Below, piece after piece: positions 1-8,553 of a DNA stretch of 64,000 nt. The stretch comes from Chondrocystis sp. NIES-4102 (GTDB lineage: Bacteria; Cyanobacteriota; Cyanobacteriia; Cyanobacteriales; Xenococcaceae). The notes under the pieces are model-generated. The model was not told the origin of the DNA, did no database searches, and saw nothing but the letters and a program-made list of their open reading frames with translations. Position 1 is the first letter of the stretch. Each line of letters starts with the position of its first letter. The position numbers were made by a program, and so were the translations under genes. The stretch lies in NCBI GenBank assembly GCA_002368355.1, contig AP018281.1, positions 2,046,001-2,110,000 of the forward strand. Reading direction: 5' to 3'.

Positions 1-245
1 AATTAAAACCTTCTATACTGTCACGGTTATTTAGAGCTTTTTAATTAGATATATAAATCTAAATAGGATTTAGTAAAAGAAATTAATTTAATTCTTGCGA
101 TCGCATCACTAAGAACACTTTATTTGTTCTTTAATTCTGGGTGCTTTTATCTGGGTGTAAACTTATAAATTCTTAAATTTATTTCAAACCTCTATTAATT
201 ATAATACACATATGTAACTTAACTGAATACATATAAATAAAAGCC

Positions 246-1001
246 GTGAAAAACCCAAATAATGTTCAAATATTCAAGAAAATATTATTTTATGGCATAG
301 TAACCTTGAGTCTATTTAGTTTTCAAGCAATAACTAACAGTAATCCTGTTTTATCGCAAGCTGCCAATTTAGAAAATTTTACAGATATTACAGGTATTGA
401 GGGAGAAAAGGAGATAAATGATCTAACTCAATTAGGGGTTATTGAAGCGACATCTAATCAATTTCAACCATCAACAGCTATTACAAGAGGTGAATATATT
501 GCTTGGTTGGTGAAAACCTATAATGAACTACATAAGTACCCGATCGCTTTACCAGTAAATTACATGGATGCTTTTCCAGACGTAGCACCATCCCATTCTC
601 ATTCTATATATATTCAAGCTGCCTATGATGCTGGATTTTTAGCTGGGTTTGCAGATGGCACTTTTCGACCCGATGAAGTTTTAACAAGAGAACAAGCGAT
701 CGCCATAAAAGCTCGTTTCGATACAACCCGAAGTGGTAAAGATAGTCGCCCTGCTGATAAGCTGCGGATCTTTATGGAAAAAACTAAAGGATTTCAAGAC
801 GCAGCGAGTATGTCTGATGAGTTTGTTCCTTATTTAGCTTTCGATTTTGGTAATGCTGCTGGTGGAAGAAACTTTCAAAGAGTTTATGGTACTACTACAA
901 TTTATGCGCCTCAAAAACCTGTAACTAAAGCGGAAGCTGCTATTCTTCTTTCTAAATTTCGTAAAGGAAAAAGCATAGAAGAAGTACTTAAAAACAAGTA
1001 A
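246..1001 (+). CDS. SLH-domain envelope protein
   Basis: A secreted or outer-envelope protein of 251 residues. The N-terminus has a positively charged stretch, a hydrophobic core (about residues 12-29) and a likely cleavage after SQA near residue 39. Two S-layer homology type segments follow: FTDITG... ITRGEYIAWL (about 45-95) and FPDVAP... GFADGTFRPDEVLTREQAIAIK (about 110-155); a weaker third ends in VTKAEAAILLSKF. SLH modules bind cell-wall polymers or, in cyanobacteria, occur in porins and peptidoglycan-linked proteins. There is no beta-barrel porin domain here, so it is a small stand-alone SLH protein. The start is GTG; no in-frame ATG precedes the signal peptide. It converges with the fasciclin gene, 11 nt apart. 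Confidence 0.8.
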   Translation: MKNPNNVQIFKKILFYGIVTLSLFSFQAITNSNPVLSQAANLENFTDITGIEGEKEINDLTQLGVIEATSNQFQPSTAITRGEYIAWLVKTYNELHKYPIALPVNYMDAFPDVAPSHSHSIYIQAAYDAGFLAGFADGTFRPDEVLTREQAIAIKARFDTTRSGKDSRPADKLRIFMEKTKGFQDAASMSDEFVPYLAFDFGNAAGGRNFQRVYGTTTIYAPQKPVTKAEAAILLSKFRKGKSIEEVLKNK

Positions 1002-1012
1002 ATAATTATTAG

Positions 1013-1414
1013 TTATCCCATTAAAATTACGTTATCAATTACGTGAATTACACCATTATCTGCCTCAATATCTGCTGCAATTACCGTAGCATTTTTCACT
1101 TCAAAAGCATCAGAACAATCGATAGAAATTGGTGAACCTTCTAAAGAAATAACCGAATCAACTTTAGCTAAATCTGCTTGCATTAATTTACCAGAAACTA
1201 CATGATAGGTAAGGATGCGAGCTAATTGGGGTATATTTTGCACTAAAGTTTGAATTGTGCCTGGTGGTAATTTTGCAAAGGCATCATCAGTAGGAGCAAA
1301 AACTGTAAAGGGGCCAGGACTTTTTAAAGCGTCTACTAAATTAGCTGCTTTGACAGCCGTTACTAAGGTAGTAAAGTTTTCATTACTAACAGCAATATCA
1401 ACAATATCTGGCAT
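1013..1414 (-). CDS. Fasciclin (FAS1) domain protein
   Basis: A single FAS1 domain fills all 133 residues: the H1 region [17 protein letters not shown] (about 37-53), [11 protein letters not shown] (about 67-77) and the C-terminal [12 protein letters not shown] are the conserved blocks of the family. FAS1 proteins mediate adhesion; cyanobacteria carry short cytoplasmic or secreted forms of unknown role. No signal peptide is visible (starts [11 protein letters not shown]), so it may be cytoplasmic or exported by another route. It sits between the SLH gene (convergent) and chlP (same strand, 223 nt away and separated by a terminator), so it is probably its own transcription unit. Confidence 0.9.
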   Translation of the reverse strand: MPDIVDIAVSNENFTTLVTAVKAANLVDALKSPGPFTVFAPTDDAFAKLPPGTIQTLVQNIPQLARILTYHVVSGKLMQADLAKVDSVISLEGSPISIDCSDAFEVKNATVIAADIEADNGVIHVIDNVILMG

Positions 1415-1571
1415 AATTTTTATAAATTATTTTAGTTAAATTCTGAAGTTATTATACTATTTATTAGTAGCAAAATTGATTTATAAAATATTTGAGTATA
1501 TTCAGTTTAGATCTTAATTTCTACTACCTACTACCTCCCCCTTGTAGCGGATATAATCACCCGATAGACAT
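1415..1571. other. Intergenic segment with remnant CTACCTA repeats
   Basis: AT-rich spacer upstream of the fasciclin gene. Around 1528-1551 it holds a short run of the CTACCTACTACC repeat that forms long tracts elsewhere in the window. I see no gene in it. Confidence 0.5.
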
Positions 1572-1603
1572 AAAAAAACATCAGAATATTATTTATCCTG
1601 ATG
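1572..1603 (-). terminator. Intrinsic terminator of chlP
   Basis: On the minus strand the arms CATCAG and CTGATG (plus-strand 1598-1603 and 1579-1584) enclose an AT-rich loop and are followed directly by seven T residues (plus-strand A run 1572-1578). It lies 35 nt beyond the chlP stop, in the right orientation for a Rho-independent terminator. Confidence 0.75.
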
Positions 1604-1637
1604 CCATAGCTGATTGTGATTATGATTGAATGATTAG

Positions 1638-2861
1638 TTAGGGTGCTAAAGCGTTACCTCTAATTAAACTACCGATAGTTTTAGCGGTAATTTTCATTTG
1701 CACTAAAGGATTAGCAGGAACTACAGTCTTGTAGAGATAGCTATCAAAAGTCATTTTTTGTACGTCAATATCGTCGCACATTTCCACAAATGCCTCGCGA
1801 GTAGCATCACTACGATAGAAAACTCTTTGTAGGATATCTAACACAAGATAGGTAGAACCATAGGTTTTGTTCCAACGCTTGAGGAAATCTTTGAGGTCTT
1901 TTTCCGTGGGAACTCTTTGTCCATTCTGCGATCGCTCGACAATTAATTCTGCACACATCCGACCAGATTTAGCTGCAAAATAAATACCTTCCCCAGAAGA
2001 CTTAGTAACAGTACCCAAAGCATCGCCAACTAAAGCTACACGACCACGAATAGGACGAGGACGGGGATGTTCTGGAATGGGGTGGGCTTCTACTTTAATA
2101 ATTTTGCCACCTTCTAATCTTTTAGCAGCACGTTTACGGATACCAGCTTGTAATTTCTTGATATCTGCTTGATTGACCTTCATAGTGCCTGTTCCGACTG
2201 CTACGTGGTCATATTTGGGAAATACCCAAGCATAAAAATCTGTAGAAACGTCATCACCCACATACATCTCTGCTAGATCTTGATAATATGCCATTTTATC
2301 TTCAGGCAAGCGAATACGCTCTTGGAAAGCGATCGCATAATTATAATCACCAGCATCAATAGCCTTGGCAATTCGGGAATTTGCCCCATCAGCACCGATC
2401 ACTAGATCTACTTTGAGGGTTTTCATTTCCCCTTGAACACTACCATTGGAATGATCTGCGTAGTGTAGGGTGTAGGGATCTTGATCGCTATCAGGGATGT
2501 CTAGCTGATATACTGTGCCGTTGATTAAGTTCGCTCCTAATTTAGCAGCGCGATCGCGTAAAAAGCCATCTAAAACTTCTCGGCGACACATACCGATATA
2601 TTCACCACCTTTAAGAGTATGTCCGATATCTACTTCTCTATTAGATGGCGAGATCATTTTCATTTTTCTGACTTGCCGATCAATAATTTTTTGTGGCAAA
2701 TCAAATTCTTCTACCATGCAAAGAGGAATTGCGCCACCGCATGGTTTTGCATTATCCAACTTGCGCTCAAATAAATAAGTTTCAATACCTGAAGAGGCTA
2801 AAACTTCTGCGGCTGATGAACCTGCTGGCCCTGAACCTACAACAGCTACCCTTAATCCCAA
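1638..2861 (-). CDS. chlP: Geranylgeranyl reductase ChlP
   Basis: Reduces the geranylgeranyl group of geranylgeranyl-chlorophyll or geranylgeranyl diphosphate to phytyl, for chlorophyll a and tocopherol synthesis. The FAD-binding Rossmann motif VVGSGPAGSSAAEVL is at residues 7-21, followed by the ChlP hallmark ERKLDNAKPCGGAIPLCMV (about 32-50) and the second flavin motif GRVALVGDALGTVTKSSGEGI (about 273-293). The length, 407 residues, is normal for the family. The start is TTG: an in-frame TAG lies just upstream, no ATG fits, and an AGGAG ribosome-binding site sits seven nucleotides before it. A strong terminator follows the gene. Confidence 0.97.
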   Translation of the reverse strand: MGLRVAVVGSGPAGSSAAEVLASSGIETYLFERKLDNAKPCGGAIPLCMVEEFDLPQKIIDRQVRKMKMISPSNREVDIGHTLKGGEYIGMCRREVLDGFLRDRAAKLGANLINGTVYQLDIPDSDQDPYTLHYADHSNGSVQGEMKTLKVDLVIGADGANSRIAKAIDAGDYNYAIAFQERIRLPEDKMAYYQDLAEMYVGDDVSTDFYAWVFPKYDHVAVGTGTMKVNQADIKKLQAGIRKRAAKRLEGGKIIKVEAHPIPEHPRPRPIRGRVALVGDALGTVTKSSGEGIYFAAKSGRMCAELIVERSQNGQRVPTEKDLKDFLKRWNKTYGSTYLVLDILQRVFYRSDATREAFVEMCDDIDVQKMTFDSYLYKTVVPANPLVQMKITAKTIGSLIRGNALAP

Positions 2862-3211
2862 AGTTTTTCTCCTATATGTCTATAAAAATCTATTTTTTTG
2901 TATTTGAGGACAAAAGTGAATCATTTAGGAGTTTCACTTATTTTTATCTCTCCGTTTTCTGGATACTATCATGTACCCCTACTTTATTGATCGCGCGATC
3001 GCTTTATTTGCTAAAAGTTGCAATACTGCTTAACAACTTTGTTTATAAAAGTTAATTTTATCTGAGTAATTAATCACATCAACAGCCTATTTTTTGGCTA
3101 AGTTTGTTTGAGCAATAAGCAAGGGGAAGAAAGTTTTAACTCTTAAACACTTTTCCTCCCCTACTACCTAATCTCAACCCATCAATTAAAAATTAACAAG
3201 AAACTACTTTT
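2862..3211. other. 350-nt intergenic region upstream of chlP
   Basis: Between the end of the ferrochelatase-like gene and the chlP start. It contains the chlP ribosome-binding site (AGGAG near 2870), a HIP1-like TCGCGCGATCGC around 2992-3002, and a short CCCCTACTACCTAATC repeat remnant near 3160-3176. No RNA or protein gene is recognised. Confidence 0.5.
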
Positions 3212-4387
3212 TTAATGGTGGTGATGATGGTGATGTACTGCTTGTGCTTTGGCTAGTTGTGGATTAACTGCTACCCCAGAAGTTTCTAGTAAATCGCCAA
3301 TTAAAGGGCTTGCCCAGTCTGCTACCATCTTTAAAAATTCAGGGCGATCGTTAACGCAAGGCATTCTGATAAAAGTTACATCTGAATGTTTGTGTTGCAG
3401 ATGATGAATTATATGATCTACGTCTAACAGAGTTTCGTGGTTTTCGGTGGCAAAACCAATAGGCATCATAATTATCGAAGTTGCCCCCAACTCCATCAAA
3501 TTTTGTGCAGCAAGTTTTACATTAGGTTGAGTCCATTCAATCAGTGGTGTATCGTGATTGAGCCAACCTACAGAAATGAGGGGATATTTTTCAATTAATT
3601 CTGCCCTCACCAATTCGTATAAAGCCTCGCTTTCGCTAATTCCCGATGTAAATCCTTTGGCTTTATGGGGACAACCATGATTCATCAGAATAATGCCAAT
3701 TTGAGAAGCTAGATGTCCTGCTGCTAGTTCTTCTGCAATTTTTTCTTCCACCATTGTCGCCAGCAATTTAATATAATCTGGCTTATTAAAGAATGAAGGA
3801 ATATAACGGGTATTTTTTAACCAGTGTGATTCTCCAGATGCTTGTTTAGCTAAAGCCTTATTTACTTGCTCAACAGCAATACCACTAGTAAAGATAGAAT
3901 CAACTACGAGTAAAGGATAAATTAATATTTTTTCAAACCCTTCTGCTTTTATTTCTTCTAATACTTGTTCTGGTAAATAAGGAGCGCAAAAGTTAAACGC
4001 TTTAAAAACCTTAATCTTATTTCCCCAAGTTGCTTGCAATTCTTTTTCTATTCCTGCTCTTTGAGTCTCAAAAATTGCATTGTGGGGGGAGATAAAATTA
4101 TTGTGTTGGTGACTCCATTCATGTAAATCGAAAATAGCCAAAAGTTTAGCGATCGCAGGATAAATCCAAGTTGGCACTGGCGCAAATTTTGCTGTCAACA
4201 GGTTTAATGCCTGTTCGTTATAATTGGCAAAGTCTTCGTAGCTTTCAACCTCACCATAACCCATTAATAAAACCGCCACTCGTTGGTTTGCAGTATCGTC
4301 GTGGGTGTGATTATGATGGATATGTTCTTGTGAATCATGATGGTGATCATGTTCGTGAATTGTAGATTGATGTCCAATTGTGACCAC
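3212..4387 (-). CDS. Ferrochelatase-family protein with His-rich termini
   Basis: A 391-residue member of the ferrochelatase/chelatase fold. LLMGYGEVESYEDFANY (about 41-57) corresponds to the N-terminal LLNLGGP region; NHGCPHKAKG resembles the family's catalytic-His block, and IGFATENHETLLDVDHII matches the conserved GFxxDxxETLxExD block. It lacks the C-terminal Hlip-type helix of normal cyanobacterial ferrochelatases, so it is probably a paralogue rather than the haem enzyme itself. The ends are striking: eleven histidines in the first 29 residues and seven consecutive histidines at the C-terminus. These suggest metal binding, storage or delivery. The start is GTG with an upstream AGGGA. The metal and tetrapyrrole substrate cannot be read from sequence. 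Confidence 0.7.
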   Translation of the reverse strand: MVTIGHQSTIHEHDHHHDSQEHIHHNHTHDDTANQRVAVLLMGYGEVESYEDFANYNEQALNLLTAKFAPVPTWIYPAIAKLLAIFDLHEWSHQHNNFISPHNAIFETQRAGIEKELQATWGNKIKVFKAFNFCAPYLPEQVLEEIKAEGFEKILIYPLLVVDSIFTSGIAVEQVNKALAKQASGESHWLKNTRYIPSFFNKPDYIKLLATMVEEKIAEELAAGHLASQIGIILMNHGCPHKAKGFTSGISESEALYELVRAELIEKYPLISVGWLNHDTPLIEWTQPNVKLAAQNLMELGATSIIMMPIGFATENHETLLDVDHIIHHLQHKHSDVTFIRMPCVNDRPEFLKMVADWASPLIGDLLETSGVAVNPQLAKAQAVHHHHHHH

Positions 4388-4746
4388 GTGCTACTTTCCC
4401 TAATAAATTAAATTAAAATTTCTGAATCGGTTTAATGAGGCTATATGCTTTACTTCGCTTTGGCAGTTAGCCACAAAGGTATATTTACCCAGTAGTCTAG
4501 CATCCCCCTCTAGGGCATATCCTCAGATTTTTCAAAAGTTAATATTTAACAGCAAAAATTTAAAATAGCAAAAAATTTGTATAATTTTTGTTTTGGTCTA
4601 ATTTATAATTGAAATTTTTAATAAAATATCAAGATTTATAAATAATCAATACTGATAGTTACAAATAATTAAAACTTGCAAAACAGGCAATTTCCTATTT
4701 CATGATTTGTTAGCTTTAAATTATTAGAAGTTAAAGGAAAAAAATT
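4388..4746. other. Divergent promoter region
   Basis: A very AT-rich spacer of 359 nt between the divergently transcribed chelatase-like gene and the small membrane protein. It must hold promoters for both. I see no riboswitch, repeat or gene in it. Confidence 0.4.
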
Positions 4747-4926
4747 ATGAAAATTCCGAAAATTCCAATAGGTCTTAGAGGTATGGTTTGGCATCCAGAG
4801 AAAAAAGATTCTGAAGTAAACGAATATTTAGAGGAAACTAATCAAGCTCCATATCCAACTATTGCTGGAATATTAGTGGTGGCTTTTTGCCTTTTGACGG
4901 TTGTGATTTTCTTTGCTATGGTGTAA
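4747..4926 (+). CDS. Small single-helix membrane protein (59 aa)
   Basis: A short reading frame of 59 residues: a basic N-terminus (MKIPKIPIGLRGMVWHP), an acidic middle, then one strongly hydrophobic helix (about residues 38-59, TIAGILVVAF... FFAMV) reaching the C-terminus. A good AAAGGA ribosome-binding site lies about 8 nt upstream of the ATG. Size and layout resemble the small accessory subunits or assembly factors of photosystem II, but it lacks the ExxNGRxAM motif of Hlip proteins and I cannot name a family. It is divergent from the chelatase-like gene, and ChlP is nearby, so a pigment or photosystem role is possible but inferred only. Confidence 0.6.
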   Translation: MKIPKIPIGLRGMVWHPEKKDSEVNEYLEETNQAPYPTIAGILVVAFCLLTVVIFFAMV

Positions 4927-5176
4927 TACAATTTAAAATTTGGATATTGCAAGTAGTCTAAATAGCGATTTTCAAGCAAATAAAGTATTACTAGCTCTAA
5001 TTTAGATAATGAGTGAGCAGTAAATAGTTTATAGTTATGAGAATCGCTTTTAAATTGTTCAAATAAATAGTAGATGATCAATAAAGACAAAAAATATTAT
5101 AAAGTAAGCAGATACTATTAACATAAAGATTGTAGTAAATATTAGCTGAGTTTTTTCCTTAAATCCTTCGCAACAG

Positions 5177-5695
5177 ATGAATCAAAAGGAATCTTTACAA
5201 CCATTAAAAATAGCTGTGATGACTGTTTCCGACACACGTACATCTACAGACGATCACTCAGGTAAAATTTTAATGGAAAGTTTAAAACAGGAGGGGCATT
5301 TTCTAGCAGAAAAAACAATTGTACCTGACAACATATATCAGATTCGTGCAGTCATATCTAACTGGATAGCAGATCAGACAATTCAAATAATTATCACCAC
5401 AGGAGGTACGGGAGTTACAGGCAGAGATGGCACTCCAGAGGCAATTAAACCATTATTAGATAAAGAACTAGAAGGTTTTGGCGAACTTTTTCGCTTCATT
5501 TCCTATCAAGAAATAAAAACTTCCACAATACAATCTCGTTGTCTGGCTGGAGTTGCTAACGCTACTTATATTTTCTGTTTACCAGGTTCAAGTGGTGCTT
5601 GCAAAACTGGGTGGGGAATAATCAAAGATCAATTAGATTCTCGTAATCGACCTTGCAATTTAGCCCAATTAATACCGAGATTAAATGAAAGTTAA
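5177..5695 (+). CDS. Molybdopterin adenylyltransferase family (MogA/MoaB)
   Basis: A 172-residue MoaB/MogA-type protein. It has AVMTVSDTRTSTDDHSG at residues 13-29 and the MPT-binding signature IITTGGTGVTGRDGTPEAI (about 74-92), then LPGSSGACKTGWGIIKDQLD near the C-terminus. The family adenylates molybdopterin before molybdate insertion; MoaB forms often substitute for MogA in bacteria. Which of the two names applies cannot be settled here. It is alone on its strand; downstream the decayed uvrB tail begins on the opposite strand. Confidence 0.9.
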   Translation: MNQKESLQPLKIAVMTVSDTRTSTDDHSGKILMESLKQEGHFLAEKTIVPDNIYQIRAVISNWIADQTIQIIITTGGTGVTGRDGTPEAIKPLLDKELEGFGELFRFISYQEIKTSTIQSRCLAGVANATYIFCLPGSSGACKTGWGIIKDQLDSRNRPCNLAQLIPRLNES

Positions 5696-5723
5696 TTTCT
5701 AACAGGAAATACTAAACTTACAA

Positions 5724-5841
5724 TTACTTTCTCCCCAATAGTTTCTCTCTTAACTTGAGAATGCGATTAGCCCTCGATAGCTACGCTAGGCGATCGCGAT
5801 ATTTAGCTGCTTCTTTAAATTCTAGGGCTTTAACTACATTC
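5724..5841 (-). pseudogene. Second, decayed copy of the uvrB 3' end
   Basis: About 90 nt match the end of intact uvrB (8935-9025) with only a few mismatches, including the same stop codon (TAA, 5724-5726) and the codons for the C-terminal UVR helix. The copy is broken by a 27-nt insertion (5768-5794) that brings in-frame TAG codons. Its other end coincides with the toxin stop codon at 5834. It is a fossil or duplicated tail that now flanks the antitoxin/toxin/intron insertion on the side away from uvrB. Confidence 0.85.
5768..5794. repeat. 27-nt insertion at a HIP1-like site
   Basis: Compared with intact uvrB, the copy has 27 extra bases starting TAGCCCTCGATAGC and ending CTAGGCGAT, inserted so that CGAT is present on both sides. 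It resembles the very small dispersed repeats of cyanobacteria that insert at or near HIP1 octamers. Only one clear copy is visible here. Confidence 0.55.
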
Positions 5842-8553
5842 GCCTAAGTAACTCATCATACTCATCATGTGAGCGTTATCTAAGCTAAAAAGTCGCCTTT
5901 TTAACTCGACTACAGAACGCAGCATGACTATTTCTAGTCACTGCGCTCCTCAGTAAGATGATTCTTGACATGAATACCTCTGTTCTCGCCATTTTTTATA
6001 ATCTTGGCTTGATTTTTTATCGTGGCAGTGTCGATGTAGTAGTTGCAGATTTTTGTACGTGTCTGTTCCGCCTTGACTTACAGGTTTGATATGGTCAACT
6101 TCCAATATGTCTCGACTGGTGAATGACAGTTTACAACTTGAACATTTGCCTTTTTGATTTTTGAGTAAAGTTTTTACTCTTGTTGGCAACTCTGAGTATT
6201 TGCTTAATCTTTGACTCCAATAAACAAAATCACCATCATAGGGGGATTTTTTCCCTCTAACTTTTATATGTCGAACAATCTTAGTATCCGAATGATTTAT
6301 TAGACGAATGGTGATTTCATTCTCATAGGTTTCTGAGAACACCCATTTTTGGTTTTCTATGGATTTCCAATATTTGTTTTTAATCCACTTTTTCCCTTTT
6401 TTGGGGTGTCTTCTATTCGCCCATCTTCTGAGTTTTTGATATGTTAGGTGGTCTAGGAGTTTAAACGTTTCACAACTGACTACTCCCTTGAAGTAGTTAG
6501 TCCATCCTCTAATGATTGGGTTGAGTGTTCCAATAACTTTTTCAGTTTTGGATACTCGATGTTTATCAATTACATCTTCAATCTTCGTTAGATGTTTTTT
6601 GATACTTTTTTTGGAAGGTTTGATTTTCAGTTTGTGAAGGAGTGGTTTTCTCTTTGAGCTTAGTGCTGATTTGTATTTCCCTGCATGATAGTGCTGGATA
6701 TGGAAACCTAAGAATTCAAATCCTGTGTTTCCATCGTACTCTTCAAGACTGTGGCTTAGACGAGTTTTCTCTGGTTTTAACTCTAAACCTATATCTTTTA
6801 GCCAAGTTTCTATTAGGATTTTGCACTGTTTGATTACTTCTATATCTTTGTGTAAAATCACAAAGTCGTCAGCATATCGAATAACATTGGGTGTCGGTCT
6901 ATCCATATTTTTGTTTACTTTCCTGGGAAACTTTTCTTTAATAAAGTTTTCCATTCCGTGTAAAGCAATATTCGCAAGTAATGGGCTTAAAACGCCCCCT
7001 TGAGGAGTTCCCTCAGATGTTGGATTGAAGACCCCTTTGTCTATTACCCCACTTTTGAGCCATGCTTTAATTTGCCTTCTCATCTTGGGGTAAGTGTTTA
7101 TTTTCCCTAATAGTTTTTGATGGTCAATCTTATCAAAACATTTCGCTATGTCCGCATCTAGTATGTACTTGGATTTTTGACCTAGTGACTTATGTATTGC
7201 CGTAATTGCGTCATGACAAGAACGTCCTGGTCTGAAACCGTATGAATTTTCTTCAAATTTGGCTTCCCATTCTGGTTCTAATGCCATTTTGGCTAGAGCT
7301 TGTTTTGCTCTTTCCATAATAGTAGGAATCCCTAATGGTCTTTTCTCAGACGACCCTGGTTTTGGTATCCATATTCTTCTAGTGGGTTTTGATTTATTCT
7401 CTAGTTCAAGGTTGTTTACCAATTTCAGTCTTTGTGCAGGATTTAGGGATTTGACCCCATCTATTCCTGCTGTTTTTTTCCCTTGGTTGTCTTGAGTTAC
7501 TTGTCTTACCGCAATTGCTTTGGATGACCATGAGCTTATCAGAAGTTTTTGGAGTCTGCGTACTACTTTGACGTGTCCACGTTCAGAGGCTTGATAAATT
7601 CTTTTTTGCAGCTTAAATACCTGTTTTTCTAGCTTGCGCCAGGGTATAGTATTCCATTCATACATCGGATTTTCCGTGTTCATGACTTTTGCACTTTTAC
7701 TCCAGACTTTATCTTTCATCTCACCGTGAGTCCGTCAGCTTATCCTGGTTATTACTCCAGGCGTTTGCTTTTGACTCTATCCTTCCTTAACGGGGCTTAC
7801 GCTGGTTACTACTCAACATGGTTGAGAGCCCCTTTAAGGTTATCCCGTTCCTAAGATTCGTTGGTTTCTAACTTTAGAGTCTTTCTATTCGCCGAGGTTT
7901 TTTTATTGGATGCCAAAAAACACGGATTGAACTGTTTTTCTTTTAATAGGTCTCCTAGAGTACCTATTCCTTTAACCTTTGAACTTTTGTTCCCAGCCTA
8001 TCAACCTGTTTTGGCTGGTCTGGTATTACGACGATTCAAACGAAAGTTCGTCTCCTACTCATAGTTAGCTGCTTCGATGGAGTTCCCAGTCAGGTTTTGA
8101 GTTACCACCTTTTAACATCCCGCTTCATCGATTACAGTTACCACCTTTAATCAATGGGGATGCGCTTTCACCCTTGCATCTAGGGGGTTGGACTTGGATA
8201 TTATCCTCACCAACACGAACCTTAAGTTGTCTAATTGTTAACTTTATTTACTTTTGTAATTTTTCTTAACAACTAGCAGCCTTTCCCTGGGTTTTTATAC
8301 CCATTTCAGACTAACGGTTCGCACCAATCCAATACCAGTAAACGTGATTAGATTCGAGAAAACCCAAAACACGATAGTTAAGACTAATACGGGCAGAATA
8401 AATCGGTTGTCTGTGACTAACTCGCTTAAATTGAAGGCTCGGATGATACGGATATACTTGCCAGAGTTCATAAGCTTTTGAAGCCTGTTCCTGAACTGAT
8501 GTAGGAAGAACATCAAGTTGCTTACGAAATGCTTTAGTTACACTAGATTTCAT
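5834..8553 (-). CDS. RelE/HigB-like toxin, split by a group II intron
   Basis: Exon 1 is 8325-8553 and exon 2 is 5834-5874. Joining them gives 270 nt, 89 residues. Exon 1 encodes MKSSVTKAFRKQLDVLP... LQFKRVSHRQPIYSARI... YRVLGFLESNHVYWYWI. The ATT-G at the exon border joins GC-TCA-CAT to give IGSHDEYDELLRRM and a TAG stop, the usual C-terminus of this RelE-type family (YWYWIGSHxEYDxLL). The ATG overlaps the antitoxin stop as ATGA, typical of a toxin/antitoxin pair. Toxins of this fold are ribosome-dependent or free mRNA endonucleases. If unsplit, translation reads GANR then stops inside the intron, giving an 80-residue form without the last 13 residues. Confidence 0.88.
5875..8324 (-). mobile_element. 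Complete group II intron (2450 nt)
   Basis: The 5' end is GTGCGAACC (minus strand from 8324); the 3' end is AGATAAC at 5875. Domain V lies at about 5914-5950: AGC triad at 5947-5945, GAAA tetraloop at 5934-5931, closing strand TGCGTTCT. Domain VI follows to 5875, with a candidate branch-point A seven bases from the end. Exon pairing is perfect: IBS1 GGATTG (8330-8325) with EBS1 CAATCC (7929-7924), and IBS2 CTGGTATT (8338-8331) with EBS2 AATACCAG (8027-8020). Domain IV carries the maturase gene. All parts needed for splicing and retrohoming appear intact, so the intron is probably active or recently arrived. Confidence 0.93.
5950..7719 (-). CDS. ltrA: Group II intron reverse transcriptase/maturase
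   Basis: A full-length 589-residue intron-encoded protein. It has an N-terminal RT-0 region (PMYEWNTIPWRKLEKQVFKLQKR), reverse-transcriptase blocks with YGFRPGRSCHDAI (about 160-172) and the catalytic YADD at 282-285, the maturase/X domain (about 390-450, IRGWTNYFKG), and a C-terminal HNH endonuclease (about 528-575: CSSC... LEVDHIKPVSQGGTD... LLHRHCHDKK). It promotes splicing by binding the intron RNA and carries out target-primed reverse transcription. The TGA stop overlaps the start of domain V. No frameshift or missing catalytic residue is seen. Confidence 0.96.
   Translation of the reverse strand: MKDKVWSKSAKVMNTENPMYEWNTIPWRKLEKQVFKLQKRIYQASERGHVKVVRRLQKLLISSWSSKAIAVRQVTQDNQGKKTAGIDGVKSLNPAQRLKLVNNLELENKSKPTRRIWIPKPGSSEKRPLGIPTIMERAKQALAKMALEPEWEAKFEENSYGFRPGRSCHDAITAIHKSLGQKSKYILDADIAKCFDKIDHQKLLGKINTYPKMRRQIKAWLKSGVIDKGVFNPTSEGTPQGGVLSPLLANIALHGMENFIKEKFPRKVNKNMDRPTPNVIRYADDFVILHKDIEVIKQCKILIETWLKDIGLELKPEKTRLSHSLEEYDGNTGFEFLGFHIQHYHAGKYKSALSSKRKPLLHKLKIKPSKKSIKKHLTKIEDVIDKHRVSKTEKVIGTLNPIIRGWTNYFKGVVSCETFKLLDHLTYQKLRRWANRRHPKKGKKWIKNKYWKSIENQKWVFSETYENEITIRLINHSDTKIVRHIKVRGKKSPYDGDFVYWSQRLSKYSELPTRVKTLLKNQKGKCSSCKLSFTSRDILEVDHIKPVSQGGTDTYKNLQLLHRHCHDKKSSQDYKKWREQRYSCQESSY

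Noticed and set aside
1-245. Possible promoter or RNA at the left edge
   Set aside because: AT-rich with one HIP1-like TGCGATCGCA, but no RNA or repeat structure that I can support.
2693-3055. Plus-strand ORF overlapping the chlP start
   Set aside because: It is antisense to chlP and continues into AT-rich spacer, with no protein-like pattern.
8311-8553. An 80-residue toxin ending WIGANR as the true product
   Set aside because: The last residues come from the intron start GTGCGAACCGTTAG; the conserved C-terminus is recovered from the second exon at 5834-5874.
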